From assembly GCA_964399985.1 (NCBI GenBank), contig CAYNRY010000001.1, positions 558,001-622,000 of the forward strand: 64,000 nucleotides of DNA. The letters run 5' to 3'. A program made the position numbers and the translations under genes. Position 1 is the stretch's first letter. Each line of letters begins with the position of its first letter. Below are positions 1-9,839 of this stretch, piece by piece. The notes under the pieces were generated by a model, which was not told the origin of the DNA, searched no databases, and saw only the letters and a program-made list of their open reading frames with translations. The stretch comes from Micavibrio_B sp964399985 (GTDB taxonomy: Bacteria; Pseudomonadota; Alphaproteobacteria; Micavibrionales; Micavibrionaceae).

Positions 1-1827
1 ATAGGATGCCTCATCAAAAAGACAGATCTGGGATTTGCGCAGATAGGCACGGGCGAGATTTAGTTTTTGGCGTAGACTGTCAGTTATATTGTTGTTTTCT
101 GGATTTATGCATGTATTCAGTCTTTCCGGCAGAAGATCTAATTCACCCAAAGCGTATGCGTCAGATAAAGCTTCTTCCATATCAGCATCGCTGGCTGCTG
201 GATTGGAGAATAATAAATTTGCTTTGATTGTATCCGGAAAGAAATCGGCGTGCTGTGGAATATAAGAAATGCTTTGGCGAAGCAGGAGCGGATCGAATTG
301 TCTTATATCTATATTATCAATTCGTACGCTTCCTGCCTGTGGCTGGTAAAGACCAAGGATGAGCTTCAATGCCGTGGATTTTCCTGATCCGTTATTTCCT
401 TTAATGGCAACGATCTGTCCCGGCTTTACATCAAGGCTTACGCCAAGGAGTGCCGGTTCCGCTTCAGGATTATATTTCAGGCTAACGCGGTGAAAACTGA
501 CGCCGCCTTTGACTAATGCGGGCATGCGTATGGATTGTCTAGTGGGATTATATTCGGGCGGGACAGAAAGAAGTTTTTCAACCTGTTTCGTGCTTGAGAA
601 TAATTGTTGCAGCTTGGTAAAGGAGGCGCAACAAATCTGGAGTGGGGCGATTATCCTCCACATCAGCATCATCGTAGCAATTAATGTACCGGTGCTTATA
701 TCTTGGTTGATCGCCATAACAACACCGAAAGCTAGTGTTGCGCAGGCACCCATAATCATTAAACCATAAGACGCCGTCTCCAAGGTCTGGGCCAGAAAAG
801 CTGATTGAAAACTGGCGAAAGATGCCTGATTTGATAAGGATCTATATCGGGAATTCCAGATTTCGTCGAGCCCGGCCAAGCGCAGCTCTCGTAATTTTGT
901 AATCGTTTCAAGGATAAATTCCTGTCTTTTAGTGACATTGATGGCCGATAGACGAGAGCGTGATTTAAGCCTTGGTGCAATGACGACAAGAAGACCTATG
1001 TAGCATGCAATAAGGACGATCGGCACAAGTGCCAGCCAGCCAGCAATTACTATAAAAATGGCGAGATAAATCAAGGTTAACGGTAATTCAAAAAACAATG
1101 CTGCCAAAGGACTGGTAAAAAACTCGCGTACCGACTCGAAGTCTTTGAGTCTGGCGATTTGCGAAGAAGTCGACGCGCGTTCTGTATAAATCGGCGGAAG
1201 AAAGAGAAGACGTTCAAAGACAGTGCAGCTTACATAGTGATCGATCCGGCCACCAAAAAATGCCATTTTTAGATTTCTTTTGTGACGCAACCATATTTCC
1301 GCGGTTAGAGCCGCAACTACACCGGCAAAAATGACCCATATGCCCATACTGGAGCCTGAGGCGATGATGTGATCATACACGATCCTGTTGTAAAGTATTG
1401 GTGCTAGCGATATCGTGCCAATAATAAGGCTTATAAGAAGTATTTCTTTGAGCAAAGGAGAGAACCTGTGTATTTCATTGCGTATAACGGATGTAAAGAC
1501 CGAATGAGTTTGCTCGACTCTTTTGAAGGAAATAAAAGTCAGTTTTTCATTTGCAATAAAATCCAGATCATTTTGATCGCTAAGAAGAATATATTGATCT
1601 TTTTTTAGATGAAGAGCCGGGAAATCGGATTTATTTAGATTTTCCGGCTTACAATTTCTTTTAATTATCTTGTATCCGAAGCGGCGCATGCATGCCTGAA
1701 ACTGTTCAAGATCCATGGAATCTATTGAATCCGGCATCGCTTCGCTGAATTCGCGAGGTGTGCCATGCCAATCCAGAATTTGGAGAACTTTGTCGATAGC
1801 CTGACTGTAATCATTCGAATATTTCAT
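1..1827 (-). CDS. Type I secretion ABC permease/ATPase, subunit B (3' part beyond window)
   Basis: Partial gene whose start is inside the window and whose C-terminus runs off the left edge; about 609 residues are readable. It begins with a domain of about 120 residues that could be a C39-like docking domain without a catalytic cysteine (inference). The membrane segments follow, starting near FSPLLKEILLISLII. The ATPase then has a canonical Walker A (GNNGSGKST, near 375-400), a Q-loop (YIPQH) and Walker B (ICLFDEAS). The ABC signature is degenerate: ITDSLRQKL stands where LSGGQRQRI is expected. The start codon overlaps the stop of the upstream ABC gene as ATGA, so the two are translationally coupled. 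The His-switch lies outside the window. The likely role is energised export of the adjacent giant repeat protein. Family confidence is high; cargo and pairing are inferred. Confidence 0.85.
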   Translation of the reverse strand, partial: MKYSNDYSQAIDKVLQILDWHGTPREFSEAMPDSIDSMDLEQFQACMRRFGYKIIKRNCKPENLNKSDFPALHLKKDQYILLSDQNDLDFIANEKLTFISFKRVEQTHSVFTSVIRNEIHRFSPLLKEILLISLIIGTISLAPILYNRIVYDHIIASGSSMGIWVIFAGVVAALTAEIWLRHKRNLKMAFFGGRIDHYVSCTVFERLLFLPPIYTERASTSSQIARLKDFESVREFFTSPLAALFFELPLTLIYLAIFIVIAGWLALVPIVLIACYIGLLVVIAPRLKSRSRLSAINVTKRQEFILETITKLRELRLAGLDEIWNSRYRSLSNQASFASFQSAFLAQTLETASYGLMIMGACATLAFGVVMAINQDISTGTLIATMMLMWRIIAPLQICCASFTKLQQLFSSTKQVEKLLSVPPEYNPTRQSIRMPALVKGGVSFHRVSLKYNPEAEPALLGVSLDVKPGQIVAIKGNNGSGKSTALKLILGLYQPQAGSVRIDNIDIRQFDPLLLRQSISYIPQHADFFPDTIKANLLFSNPAASDADMEEALSDAYALGELDLLPERLNTCINPENNNITDSLRQKLNLARAYLRKSQICLFDEASY

Positions 1828-3554
1828 ATATTCCCCTGCTGTAAATGAGAAAGAATGGCAAGATTATGAGTTCCGGATGGATCGGTTGTTGTTAGGGTTC
1901 CTTGTTCAAGATGAAAGAAAACGTCGGCAAAGCTTAAAAGATTCTGATCTTGCGTAATAAGGATAATCGTAGTCTTGCCTTTCAGGCGCCCGATAAGGCG
2001 GAACAAAAGGTTGTAACCCGTTTTATCTAGTGCTCGGTCGGCATCGTCAAATAACAATATGGCCGGCTTATTCGCCAGTACGCGCACAAGTGAAATGCGC
2101 TGTTTAACACCCGGAGGAATTGGATCGGAAACTGAATCGACAAGGCGTGTATAATAGCCATGAGGCAGCGTGTCTACGACTTGATCCAGACCTAAATCCG
2201 CACCTGCCTCAATTGCATTTTGAATGCTATCTGCATCATTTCTGAAGCCTGTGATATTCTCTAAAATGCTGCCTTTGAATATAGACGCTTCTTGGGGGAG
2301 ATATCCTATCAGATCTTTCAATTCTGAGAGGCTATGCTGCGACGGCTGAATATCGTCGATAAAAACCTTACCGGCTTCCGCTTTCACGATACCCGCAATA
2401 ATTTGAAGCAGGGCGGATTTGGCGGCGCTGTTCTCTCCTGTTACGGCTACAATGCTGCCCGGTTCAATAGACAGTGAAACCTCATCAAGTAATTTATCAC
2501 CCGAATCCGCAGTATGGCTAACTTTCTCCATCAGAATACGGCCTTGAGATATGTAACGGGTTTTCTCTGATCTATCCATGGAAGGCATGGAGAACAAGGC
2601 GACTGCCTGACGTCTGGAAAGAGTTAGATCCTGCAATCTTAACCACGTCGCCAGAACTCTTTGAACGGGCTGTATACACCTTCCGGCCAGTAATGTGCAG
2701 GCAGAAAGTCCGCCCACACTAAGAGAGCCATTGAGAACGAGGAATAAACCTGCTGTCACCGTGATGATCAAGGAAAGTTGGCCGAAGCCTGCACTCAATG
2801 TCGAAGCTTGACCACTGGCGGAGGCGACAAGATAACTATCTTTACTGACATTAGATTGTATTTTCTCAAATTTTCTAAGAAGAAAAGATTCAAAGGAAAG
2901 TGATTTGACGGTGTGGATGCTTTTTAAAATGGAAACGACAAGGCTCGCTTTTGTATCGTCGCTCTTGTTTCTTTCTTCCAATGCTATTTTAAGCGTATTG
3001 CTGGTCCATGCCGCATTGACAAAAAATGCTGCTAATAAAGTAAGAGGAACCCAAACCAGCACGCCGCCCAGATAGGCTATAAGCGCCAGAAATATAATCA
3101 CAAAAGGAACATCGATAAGGGATGCCCATGCCTGACCGCTATAAAATTCACGCAACTTGCTAATGGCGTTTATGTTCTGCAAATGCTCGCCGGCGGCTCT
3201 TTTTTCAAACTCCTGAATATCCACACGGGCGAAAAGTTCAATTGTTGCGCAATGGGCCGCATGCTCTGATGAGGCCGCCGACCAGTTGACAAGATATGAC
3301 CTGATCATTCTCAGGCCAATATCCAGAATAAGAGCGATGATCACCATGCCACACAAGGCATAAAGAGAGGCGAAGGAGGCGTGCGGTATGATGCGATCGT
3401 ATATCTGTAACATCATAATAGGCAAGGCAAGAGAAAGGATATTCAGGCAGAAAGCGATGCCTAGTTGACGTGCAACGGATATTTTATACGAATGGTCCTC
3501 GTAAAAAACCGGTAATGGGATTGCCGACATATTTTTAAAGAAGCTTAATTCCAT
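1824..3554 (-). CDS. Type I secretion ABC permease/ATPase, subunit A, with degenerate ATPase motifs
   Basis: ABC exporter half-transporter with the HlyB/PrtD-type first membrane segments (SLALPIMMLQIYDRIIPH) and a C-terminal nucleotide-binding domain. Nearly every catalytic motif is altered. Walker A reads GENSAAKSA, the signature reads IPPGVKQRI, the Walker B end is LLFDDAD with Asp in place of the catalytic Glu, and the His-switch region reads LITQDQ, with Gln where His is expected. The Q-loop (YLPQE) and the D-loop (RALD) are retained. The frame is open up to 3578, but AGGA lies seven bases before the ATG at 3554, so I prefer that start. It has no N-terminal C39-like domain, unlike the coupled downstream subunit. 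Degeneracy on this scale suggests a regulatory or non-hydrolysing half of a heterodimer. Confidence 0.87.
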   Translation of the reverse strand: MELSFFKNMSAIPLPVFYEDHSYKISVARQLGIAFCLNILSLALPIMMLQIYDRIIPHASFASLYALCGMVIIALILDIGLRMIRSYLVNWSAASSEHAAHCATIELFARVDIQEFEKRAAGEHLQNINAISKLREFYSGQAWASLIDVPFVIIFLALIAYLGGVLVWVPLTLLAAFFVNAAWTSNTLKIALEERNKSDDTKASLVVSILKSIHTVKSLSFESFLLRKFEKIQSNVSKDSYLVASASGQASTLSAGFGQLSLIITVTAGLFLVLNGSLSVGGLSACTLLAGRCIQPVQRVLATWLRLQDLTLSRRQAVALFSMPSMDRSEKTRYISQGRILMEKVSHTADSGDKLLDEVSLSIEPGSIVAVTGENSAAKSALLQIIAGIVKAEAGKVFIDDIQPSQHSLSELKDLIGYLPQEASIFKGSILENITGFRNDADSIQNAIEAGADLGLDQVVDTLPHGYYTRLVDSVSDPIPPGVKQRISLVRVLANKPAILLFDDADRALDKTGYNLLFRLIGRLKGKTTIILITQDQNLLSFADVFFHLEQGTLTTTDPSGTHNLAILSHLQQGNI

Positions 3555-3623
3555 ATACATTATCCTGTGAGCATTCAATGATTTTGCAGTTTAAAGAATG
3601 AATATTCCTTAACGCATACGCGG

Positions 3624-6600
3624 TTATGTATCGGGGCTTACATGCACCACAAAATCTGCGTGATTTGTGGCGACAGAATTTTCGTCTTGAGAGAAAACAT
3701 CGACCGTCAAATGAACGTCGCCGGTAAAGTCGTGCTCTGGAATGATCGTGAGATTGTTCATCTCGTCTTCGCGGAAACTCCAGCTTCCATTTCCATTGTT
3801 CAAGCCTGAATTAAAAGTGAAGTGATCTGGAACTTGACTGATAACGATACTCAGATCTTCGGAGCCATCCGTATCGTTAGAAGAAGTTTGGATATTCAAT
3901 CCGATATGATGATTTTCTAGGCCACTTACATCCTGTGCATTCAAGACTGGCATATCGGCAGCAGCCTCGACATGAACATCGAGATTGCTTGTCGTACTTA
4001 CCGTATGGCCATTGCTGTTTTCTCTTGAAGTCGCCGTGACTGTCAGGCTCGTATTACCGCTCCAGTCTTGCGGCGTCTGCAGATAGACATTGTTTGCATT
4101 GGCAGGGTTTACGCTCCATGTCCCGTTCCCGTTATCAGTAGCCCCAATAAGGGCAAAGCCGCTGGCGAGGCCGGAAATCGTGATGCTGGAAATTGTTTCT
4201 GATCCGTCAGTATCTGTAAGGCTAATACCTAAGTTCAAATGGACTGGCGTATCTTCAACACCTGCATGTAGTGATGGATTGATTACCGGCGCATCTGCGA
4301 TCGCATTGATATGAATGTGACCGGTTGCGGTTTGTGTAGTTGAATCCCCCTCCCGCTCCGTAGATGTAGCGATGATAGTATAAGTCGCATCGCCGCTAAA
4401 GTTCTCGGGCGGAATAAGGGCGAAAGACGCCATTTGAGCCGCCGTCAGACTCCATGTGCCATTGCCGTTATTTATTCCTACGCTTGGTGTAAATCCGGCA
4501 GGAAGGTTCATAATAGTAAAGCTCAGCGTTTCTGACCCATCCGTATCGGTTAGGGAAGATATGACCGATATCGGTATCATGGCTGCACCTTCGCTTGCGG
4601 TTGCTGGAAGAATGTTAAGTGTGGGCGTGTCAGCCACGCCCAGAACGTGAACTTCTGTCACGGCAAGAACAACTGTGACAAATAAAAGTTTTGCCGATAT
4701 GGTGATGGTAAAATCCTGATCGCTGTTAGGGGGCAGGTTGAGAGACAAGCCGACGAGCTGGCCGGGCAGTAGCTGCCACTGTCCATTGCCTTGATTGGTT
4801 CCACTGCTTAATGAAGCGCCGACGGGAAGACCGCTAAATGTCAGGAAAGATATATTCCCTGCCAGGGTCAGGAGAAGGCCGGCATCTACTATGGGAAAAA
4901 TGGAGTCTTCATGCACGACGATACCGCCTGAGCTCAGCAGACCGCCAAGATTGACGTCAAGGCCCAGTGCGGTTCCAACGCTAATACCGCCGATGCCTAG
5001 ACCCAATCCAAGGTTGAGTTGTATTCCGGCAGAAGCATTGCCAACCCCGATGTTAAAATTGGACGCAGGGCTTAAGGCAACCGAGCCGTCGTTATCATGC
5101 GATACAGATTGAGCCGAAAGATAGACCCTGCCTTCGAAATTATAAGGAGAAATAATTTTTAGTCCGGCAAGATCGCCGGTTGTTAACGTCCAGCTGTTAT
5201 TGCCATTATTGATCCCGTGGTTAAGTGAGAAGCCGTCGGGAACGCCATTGATGAGATAGGAAATGCTTTCCGATCCGTCAGTATCGGTAAGTGCGCCGCC
5301 AATAGTGACGTTCACGGCCGTATTTTTCGCACCGGAAGTGTTGCTTGCCGAAACAGTCGGAATATCGGCAAGAGCATGGACGGTAACAGGAAGATTTTTA
5401 ACGATGGAAGCGGCGGCGCCATTGCTGTCGGTGGATGTTGCGGTAATAGATAGTATAAAATCAGTGTCGCTATTTGCAGGGGGCGTAATTTTAAGATTGG
5501 CCAGCTGGGTTTGAGTTAGAAGCCATGTTCCGTTGCCCTGATTTATCCCCGCGGAAAGTGAAGCGCCCGCCGGTACGCCGCTTATCTGCACTGAAACGGA
5601 TTCAGACCCATCCTGATCCCCTAAAAGTGCTGCGATAGATAAGGCAATTTGTGAATCCTCGTTTCCGATGCCTGCAATAACATTTAATTGTGGCGCATCG
5701 GCTACTGGCAGGACGGTGACGGTCAGCGGGGTCGATATAGATGCGTGGTCGCCATCATGTTCAGTGGCGATCGCGGAAATCTGCAATGCGATAATACCGG
5801 CAAAATTTTCTGGAGGATTAAAATTCAATCCTGCAAGCTGGGAAGGAGACAATGACCAGGTCCCGTTCCCGTTATTAAGTCCTGCCGACAGGGAAGCTCC
5901 TGCTGGTATGCCAGAAATAAGAATGCTTAAATCTTCAGAGCCATCCGTATCATTAAGTGAGGCGGAAATATTGAGCGCTATGGCGGTATCTTCATTACCA
6001 GTTGCAGCCTGCGCCGATAGAGAAGGTGTGTCGGCATCGCCGTGTATAGTCACTGCAAGCGTCGAGGAAACGCTTTGCTGGGTTGCGTTCTCCGAAGAAG
6101 TAGCAGTTACGGTCAGGTTGAACGCTCCGGAAAAATTAGCTGGCGGCATGATGCTCAATCCTATCAGCTGCGCCGGGGTCAAAGCCCATGTCCCGTTGCC
6201 ATTATTCGTGCCAGCCGAAAGTATTGCATTGGCAGGAACGCCTGCGATTGTCAGGCTAAGACTTTCGGATCCATCCGTATCGCTTAAGGCGGACGAAATA
6301 TTCAAGGCAACGGCGGCATCTTCAATGCCGGAAGCAGGCGATGTCATGAGTGTGGGCGTGCTAGCGATCCCGTTAACTGAAACACTCAATGTTGAAGGAG
6401 CGGTGGTTGCGTTTAAATTGTTCTCGTTGGCTGTTGCGCTGATTGAAAGGGGAATGGTTCCACTAAAGCCTTGAGGGGGCATCAGCGTAAGATTGGCTAA
6501 TTGTCCGGCTGTAAGAGTCCATGTCCCGTTGCCGTTATTCGTGCCGGCGGATAATGTAGCCCCTGCAGGAATACCCGCTATGGTAACGGTCAGATTTTCG

Positions 6601-9600
6601 GAACCGTCAAGATCGGTCAAAGCGGCTGCGATATTGAGGGATATAGCCGAATTTTCATCGCCGACAGAGGGCAGGGTAATCAATGTCGGTAAATCCGGGA
6701 CACCGGAAATATTAACGGAAAGAGGCGATGTCGTTTGAAAGACATCGGGTCCGTCAGTCGATATCAGGGTAACGCTCAGATTGAAGTTCCCGCTGTAATT
6801 TTGTGGCGGTATCAGCTGGAGATTTGTTAAATCAGATACTGTCAAGGACCATGTTCCGTCGCCATTGTCAGTTCCGGCAGTTAAAGTCGCGCCTACAGGA
6901 AGGTTTGAAATTGTAAGGCTGAGGATTTCGTTACCCAGCGGATCGTAAGGAGCGGCAGTTATATTTAATGCAATGGCGTTATCCTCGCTGCCGGAAGCCG
7001 GAGATAAATTTAATATAGGAACGTTGTCTATTGGCGCGACATTCACGGAAAGCGTCGTTGATGACGTGCTGACGGATTGACCATTTTCGCTGGCTGTCGC
7101 CGTTACACCCAAATTGAAACTGCCATGATAATAGGGAGGAGGCGTGATCGTGAGATTGGCGAGCTGGGTCGGTGCCAATATCCATGTGCCGTTCCCGTTA
7201 TCAATGCCTGCGGAAAGCGTAGCGCCAGCTGGTACGCCGGAAATGCTTACAGTTAATTGCTCCGATCCATCTGTATCCATGAGCGAGGATGATATGTTCA
7301 GGGAAATCGGTGAATTTTCAGCGCCGTTTGCCGTGTTGGTGGACAGCAAGGGCATATCGGGTACGCCAAGTACATCGACTGTAAATCCTGACATGATTTG
7401 CGCATGCTCGGTGCCGTCAGTGGCCGTTGCCGTCACGGTGAGATAAAAAGATCCGCTATAGTTGAGCGGAGGAGTTAGACTCAGGAAACTAAGTTGAGCA
7501 GGCATGAGTGTCCATGTACCGTTACCGTTATCGATGCCTGCAGAAAGCGTGGCGCCAGACGGTACGCCAGATATGGTGATCGTTAGTTGTTCCGATCCGT
7601 CCGTGTCGTTTAACGATGCAGATATATTCAGAGCGATGGCAGTATCCTCCATTCCTGTGACAGGAAATACGGACAGGTTTGGTGCGGTTGCAGCCGGATC
7701 AATCGTAATCGGCAATTGACCGGAAGTCTGGGCGACGGTGCCGTCCTCGCTGCTTGTCGCTGTAACTGTTAGAGACAAATTACCGCTGTAATGCGCCGGT
7801 GGCGTAAATTGAAGATTGTTCAGCTCGGCAGGTGTAAAGCTCCATGAGCCGTCATGGTTGTCTGTCCCGCTAGAGAATGATGCGCCTGCGGGCACGCCGG
7901 ATATACTCACAGCAAGATTTTCAGAACCATCATTGTCAACAAGGCTGGCTGATAGAGATAGCAGAATGCTTTCGCCTTCCAGCCCTGATGCGGCATTAAG
8001 ATTCAAAACCGGAGCATCGGCAACACCGTCTATACTCACATGCAGCGGCTGGGAATAAGAAGCCGATGTTCCTGATCCGGAGGCAACAGCGGTCACGGTT
8101 AAATCGAAAGAACCGCTATAATTAGCTGGTGGCAAAAGATTTAAATTGAGGAGCTGTGCCTCTGTCAGTGTCCAGCTGCCATTGCCGTTATTCACTCCGG
8201 CGGACAAAGTCGCACCTGCGGGAAGGCCTGAAACGACAATAGATAGTGTTTCTGACCCGCCTGGATTATTCAGGGAAGCGGAAATTCCAAGTGCAATAGA
8301 ATTGTCTTCGTCGCCGGATGCGGGAGATGTTATGAGGTTTGGCGCGCTGGCGGCTGCGGATACGGTAATATCAAGAGCTGCTTCGGCATAAGCATGACTG
8401 TTGCTTTCGCTGCTGGCAGCCACAACGAACATTGAAAAATCTCCGGTATATCCTGCAGGGGGCGTGAATTGAAGGTTCGTAAGATCGGATGGCGAAAACG
8501 ACCATGTCCCATTGCCGTTGTCAATGCCGCTTGAAAATGTAGCGCCCGGTGGAACGTCATGTATCGTGATCGATAATATTTCCGATCCATCCGTATCAGT
8601 TAGGGCGGCTGAAATATCGAGAGCGACTGGCTGGCCTTCAATGCCGGCGGCAGGCCCCACATTTAACAAAGGAACATCGGCAATCCCGTTGACATTGACA
8701 TGCAGGATTTGTGAATTGTCGGAAGATGTCGATCCCTCATATGATGTTGCCGTTACCGTGAGGTCGAAAGAACCGCTATAATTAAGCGGGGTAGATAACG
8801 TAAGATTTACAAGCTCGTCTTGCGTTAATGTCCAAGAACCATCGCCGTTATCTATACCAGAAGAAAGATGCATACCGGCAGGTACGCCAGAGATAAGTAT
8901 CGACAGTGTTTCAGAGCCATCGGTATCGCTCAATGATGCCGCGATATCGAGGCTGACGACAATATCCTCATGGCCCAGTGCATTTCTGACTGCCAAATTA
9001 GGTACTGAAGCTTCACCGGTAATTGTTACATCCATGCTCGCGCTGTCGCTGGTAGTCAGGTTTCCCAAATATGATGTCGCCGTAATCATGAGTGTCAATT
9101 CTCCGCTATAGTGTTCTTGAGGTATTAAAAGCAGTCCACTCAGTTGTGCAGGTATTAAAGTCCATGTGCCGTTGCCGTTATATGTGCCTGCGGACAGGCT
9201 GGCATCCAGAGGAACACCCGAAATAGTTATGAGAGTTGTCACACCGGGTTGCGGATCCGCAGTCAAGCTTATATCGAGCAAAATCGGATCGCCTTCGACA
9301 GAAACAGTGCCGTCCGCCTTTACGTCTGGAACATCGAGAGTAACAGGTTTTTGCGACTCATCTCCGGAGTCTCCCGAAGCAGCGGCTGTTGGTTTTGTTA
9401 AAGCGGAATTGGAGAAATCCAGATTACCTGAATTTATGCCACGCGCCGTTAGGCCTTCAAGAATATTGGAATAATCCCCGCTAGAAGATGCAGATGAAAG
9501 AGGATCGTAATAAAGTGCCTGTCCGCCACTTATACCTGATGCACCTGTAAATACGGCAGTAGGAATTTCTATATTCTGCAGGGTGTTTCGATTATCGCCA

Positions 9601-9800
9601 TCTAAAACAGGCAATGGCACAGATGGCGAATTTATAATCTCCGCCTGCTCTTCAATATTAGAGGGAAGCCCTGTTTTTTCTGAAAGAGAAGCGCTTGAAA
9701 AACGCAAAGAGCTGAAGAGATTGCTGCTTACGTTATATTCTGTGTTGGGGTCGTATCCCTGATGAATACGCGCATTCAGATTGAATTTATTGTCAGCCAT
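3624..9800 (-). CDS. Giant tandem-repeat secreted protein (adhesin-like, 2058 aa)
   Basis: Very long protein with an N-terminal region of about 160 residues rich in Ser, Asn and Gly, followed by about 17 repeats of roughly 105-110 residues to the last residue. Each unit follows the pattern of ASG-ED near its start, then DTDGSE, SGVPAGATLSAG, NGNGTW, TPP-NYSG and TVTATS. This resembles the cadherin/Ig-like repeats of large type I-secreted adhesins. There is no Sec signal peptide, no transmembrane anchor, no sortase motif and no RTX GGxGxD nonapeptide. The C-terminus ends inside the last repeat (DFVVHVSPDT), which could itself form a type I secretion signal. The frame extends to a TTG at 9812, but the ATG at 9800 is more plausible. 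The two ABC genes lie directly downstream on the same strand, making them the likely exporter. Adhesion or matrix function is inferred from architecture. Confidence 0.88.
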   Translation of the reverse strand: MADNKFNLNARIHQGYDPNTEYNVSSNLFSSLRFSSASLSEKTGLPSNIEEQAEIINSPSVPLPVLDGDNRNTLQNIEIPTAVFTGASGISGGQALYYDPLSSASSSGDYSNILEGLTARGINSGNLDFSNSALTKPTAAASGDSGDESQKPVTLDVPDVKADGTVSVEGDPILLDISLTADPQPGVTTLITISGVPLDASLSAGTYNGNGTWTLIPAQLSGLLLIPQEHYSGELTLMITATSYLGNLTTSDSASMDVTITGEASVPNLAVRNALGHEDIVVSLDIAASLSDTDGSETLSILISGVPAGMHLSSGIDNGDGSWTLTQDELVNLTLSTPLNYSGSFDLTVTATSYEGSTSSDNSQILHVNVNGIADVPLLNVGPAAGIEGQPVALDISAALTDTDGSEILSITIHDVPPGATFSSGIDNGNGTWSFSPSDLTNLQFTPPAGYTGDFSMFVVAASSESNSHAYAEAALDITVSAAASAPNLITSPASGDEDNSIALGISASLNNPGGSETLSIVVSGLPAGATLSAGVNNGNGSWTLTEAQLLNLNLLPPANYSGSFDLTVTAVASGSGTSASYSQPLHVSIDGVADAPVLNLNAASGLEGESILLSLSASLVDNDGSENLAVSISGVPAGASFSSGTDNHDGSWSFTPAELNNLQFTPPAHYSGNLSLTVTATSSEDGTVAQTSGQLPITIDPAATAPNLSVFPVTGMEDTAIALNISASLNDTDGSEQLTITISGVPSGATLSAGIDNGNGTWTLMPAQLSFLSLTPPLNYSGSFYLTVTATATDGTEHAQIMSGFTVDVLGVPDMPLLSTNTANGAENSPISLNISSSLMDTDGSEQLTVSISGVPAGATLSAGIDNGNGTWILAPTQLANLTITPPPYYHGSFNLGVTATASENGQSVSTSSTTLSVNVAPIDNVPILNLSPASGSEDNAIALNITAAPYDPLGNEILSLTISNLPVGATLTAGTDNGDGTWSLTVSDLTNLQLIPPQNYSGNFNLSVTLISTDGPDVFQTTSPLSVNISGVPDLPTLITLPSVGDENSAISLNIAAALTDLDGSENLTVTIAGIPAGATLSAGTNNGNGTWTLTAGQLANLTLMPPQGFSGTIPLSISATANENNLNATTAPSTLSVSVNGIASTPTLMTSPASGIEDAAVALNISSALSDTDGSESLSLTIAGVPANAILSAGTNNGNGTWALTPAQLIGLSIMPPANFSGAFNLTVTATSSENATQQSVSSTLAVTIHGDADTPSLSAQAATGNEDTAIALNISASLNDTDGSEDLSILISGIPAGASLSAGLNNGNGTWSLSPSQLAGLNFNPPENFAGIIALQISAIATEHDGDHASISTPLTVTVLPVADAPQLNVIAGIGNEDSQIALSIAALLGDQDGSESVSVQISGVPAGASLSAGINQGNGTWLLTQTQLANLKITPPANSDTDFILSITATSTDSNGAAASIVKNLPVTVHALADIPTVSASNTSGAKNTAVNVTIGGALTDTDGSESISYLINGVPDGFSLNHGINNGNNSWTLTTGDLAGLKIISPYNFEGRVYLSAQSVSHDNDGSVALSPASNFNIGVGNASAGIQLNLGLGLGIGGISVGTALGLDVNLGGLLSSGGIVVHEDSIFPIVDAGLLLTLAGNISFLTFSGLPVGASLSSGTNQGNGQWQLLPGQLVGLSLNLPPNSDQDFTITISAKLLFVTVVLAVTEVHVLGVADTPTLNILPATASEGAAMIPISVISSLTDTDGSETLSFTIMNLPAGFTPSVGINNGNGTWSLTAAQMASFALIPPENFSGDATYTIIATSTEREGDSTTQTATGHIHINAIADAPVINPSLHAGVEDTPVHLNLGISLTDTDGSETISSITISGLASGFALIGATDNGNGTWSVNPANANNVYLQTPQDWSGNTSLTVTATSRENSNGHTVSTTSNLDVHVEAAADMPVLNAQDVSGLENHHIGLNIQTSSNDTDGSEDLSIVISQVPDHFTFNSGLNNGNGSWSFREDEMNNLTIIPEHDFTGDVHLTVDVFSQDENSVATNHADFVVHVSPDT
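3627..9330 (-). repeat. About 17 tandem in-gene repeats of roughly 320-330 bp
   Basis: The repeats are seen in the translated protein as a recurring DTDGSE / SGVPAGATLSAG / NGNGTW / TPP-NYSG pattern. Copies have diverged at DNA level, so this is an old array rather than a recent expansion. Unit 14 (near 4640-5040) departs from the consensus and carries a long Gly/Leu-rich hydrophobic stretch. Most units contain an N-X-S/T sequon at NGT or NGS, and often also NIS, NDT and NYS. Confidence 0.9.
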
Positions 9801-9839
9801 GATGATACCCAATTTTTTTGTTTATTATTGATGGTATCG

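Noticed and set aside
3627..9330. Possibility that the regular repeats are a CRISPR or satellite array
   Set aside because: Units are about 320 bp, diverged and in one continuous reading frame with conserved protein motifs.
9360..9420. LapG-like cleavage motif in the N-terminal region of the giant protein (PTAAASG)
   Set aside because: It does not match the TAAG/PAAG consensus, and no LapD/LapG genes are visible.
4090..9474. Series of plus-strand frames of 60-270 codons inside the giant protein gene
   Set aside because: They recur once per repeat with similar sequences (MPLPL..PAES-like), as expected for antisense shadows of a periodic coding sequence.
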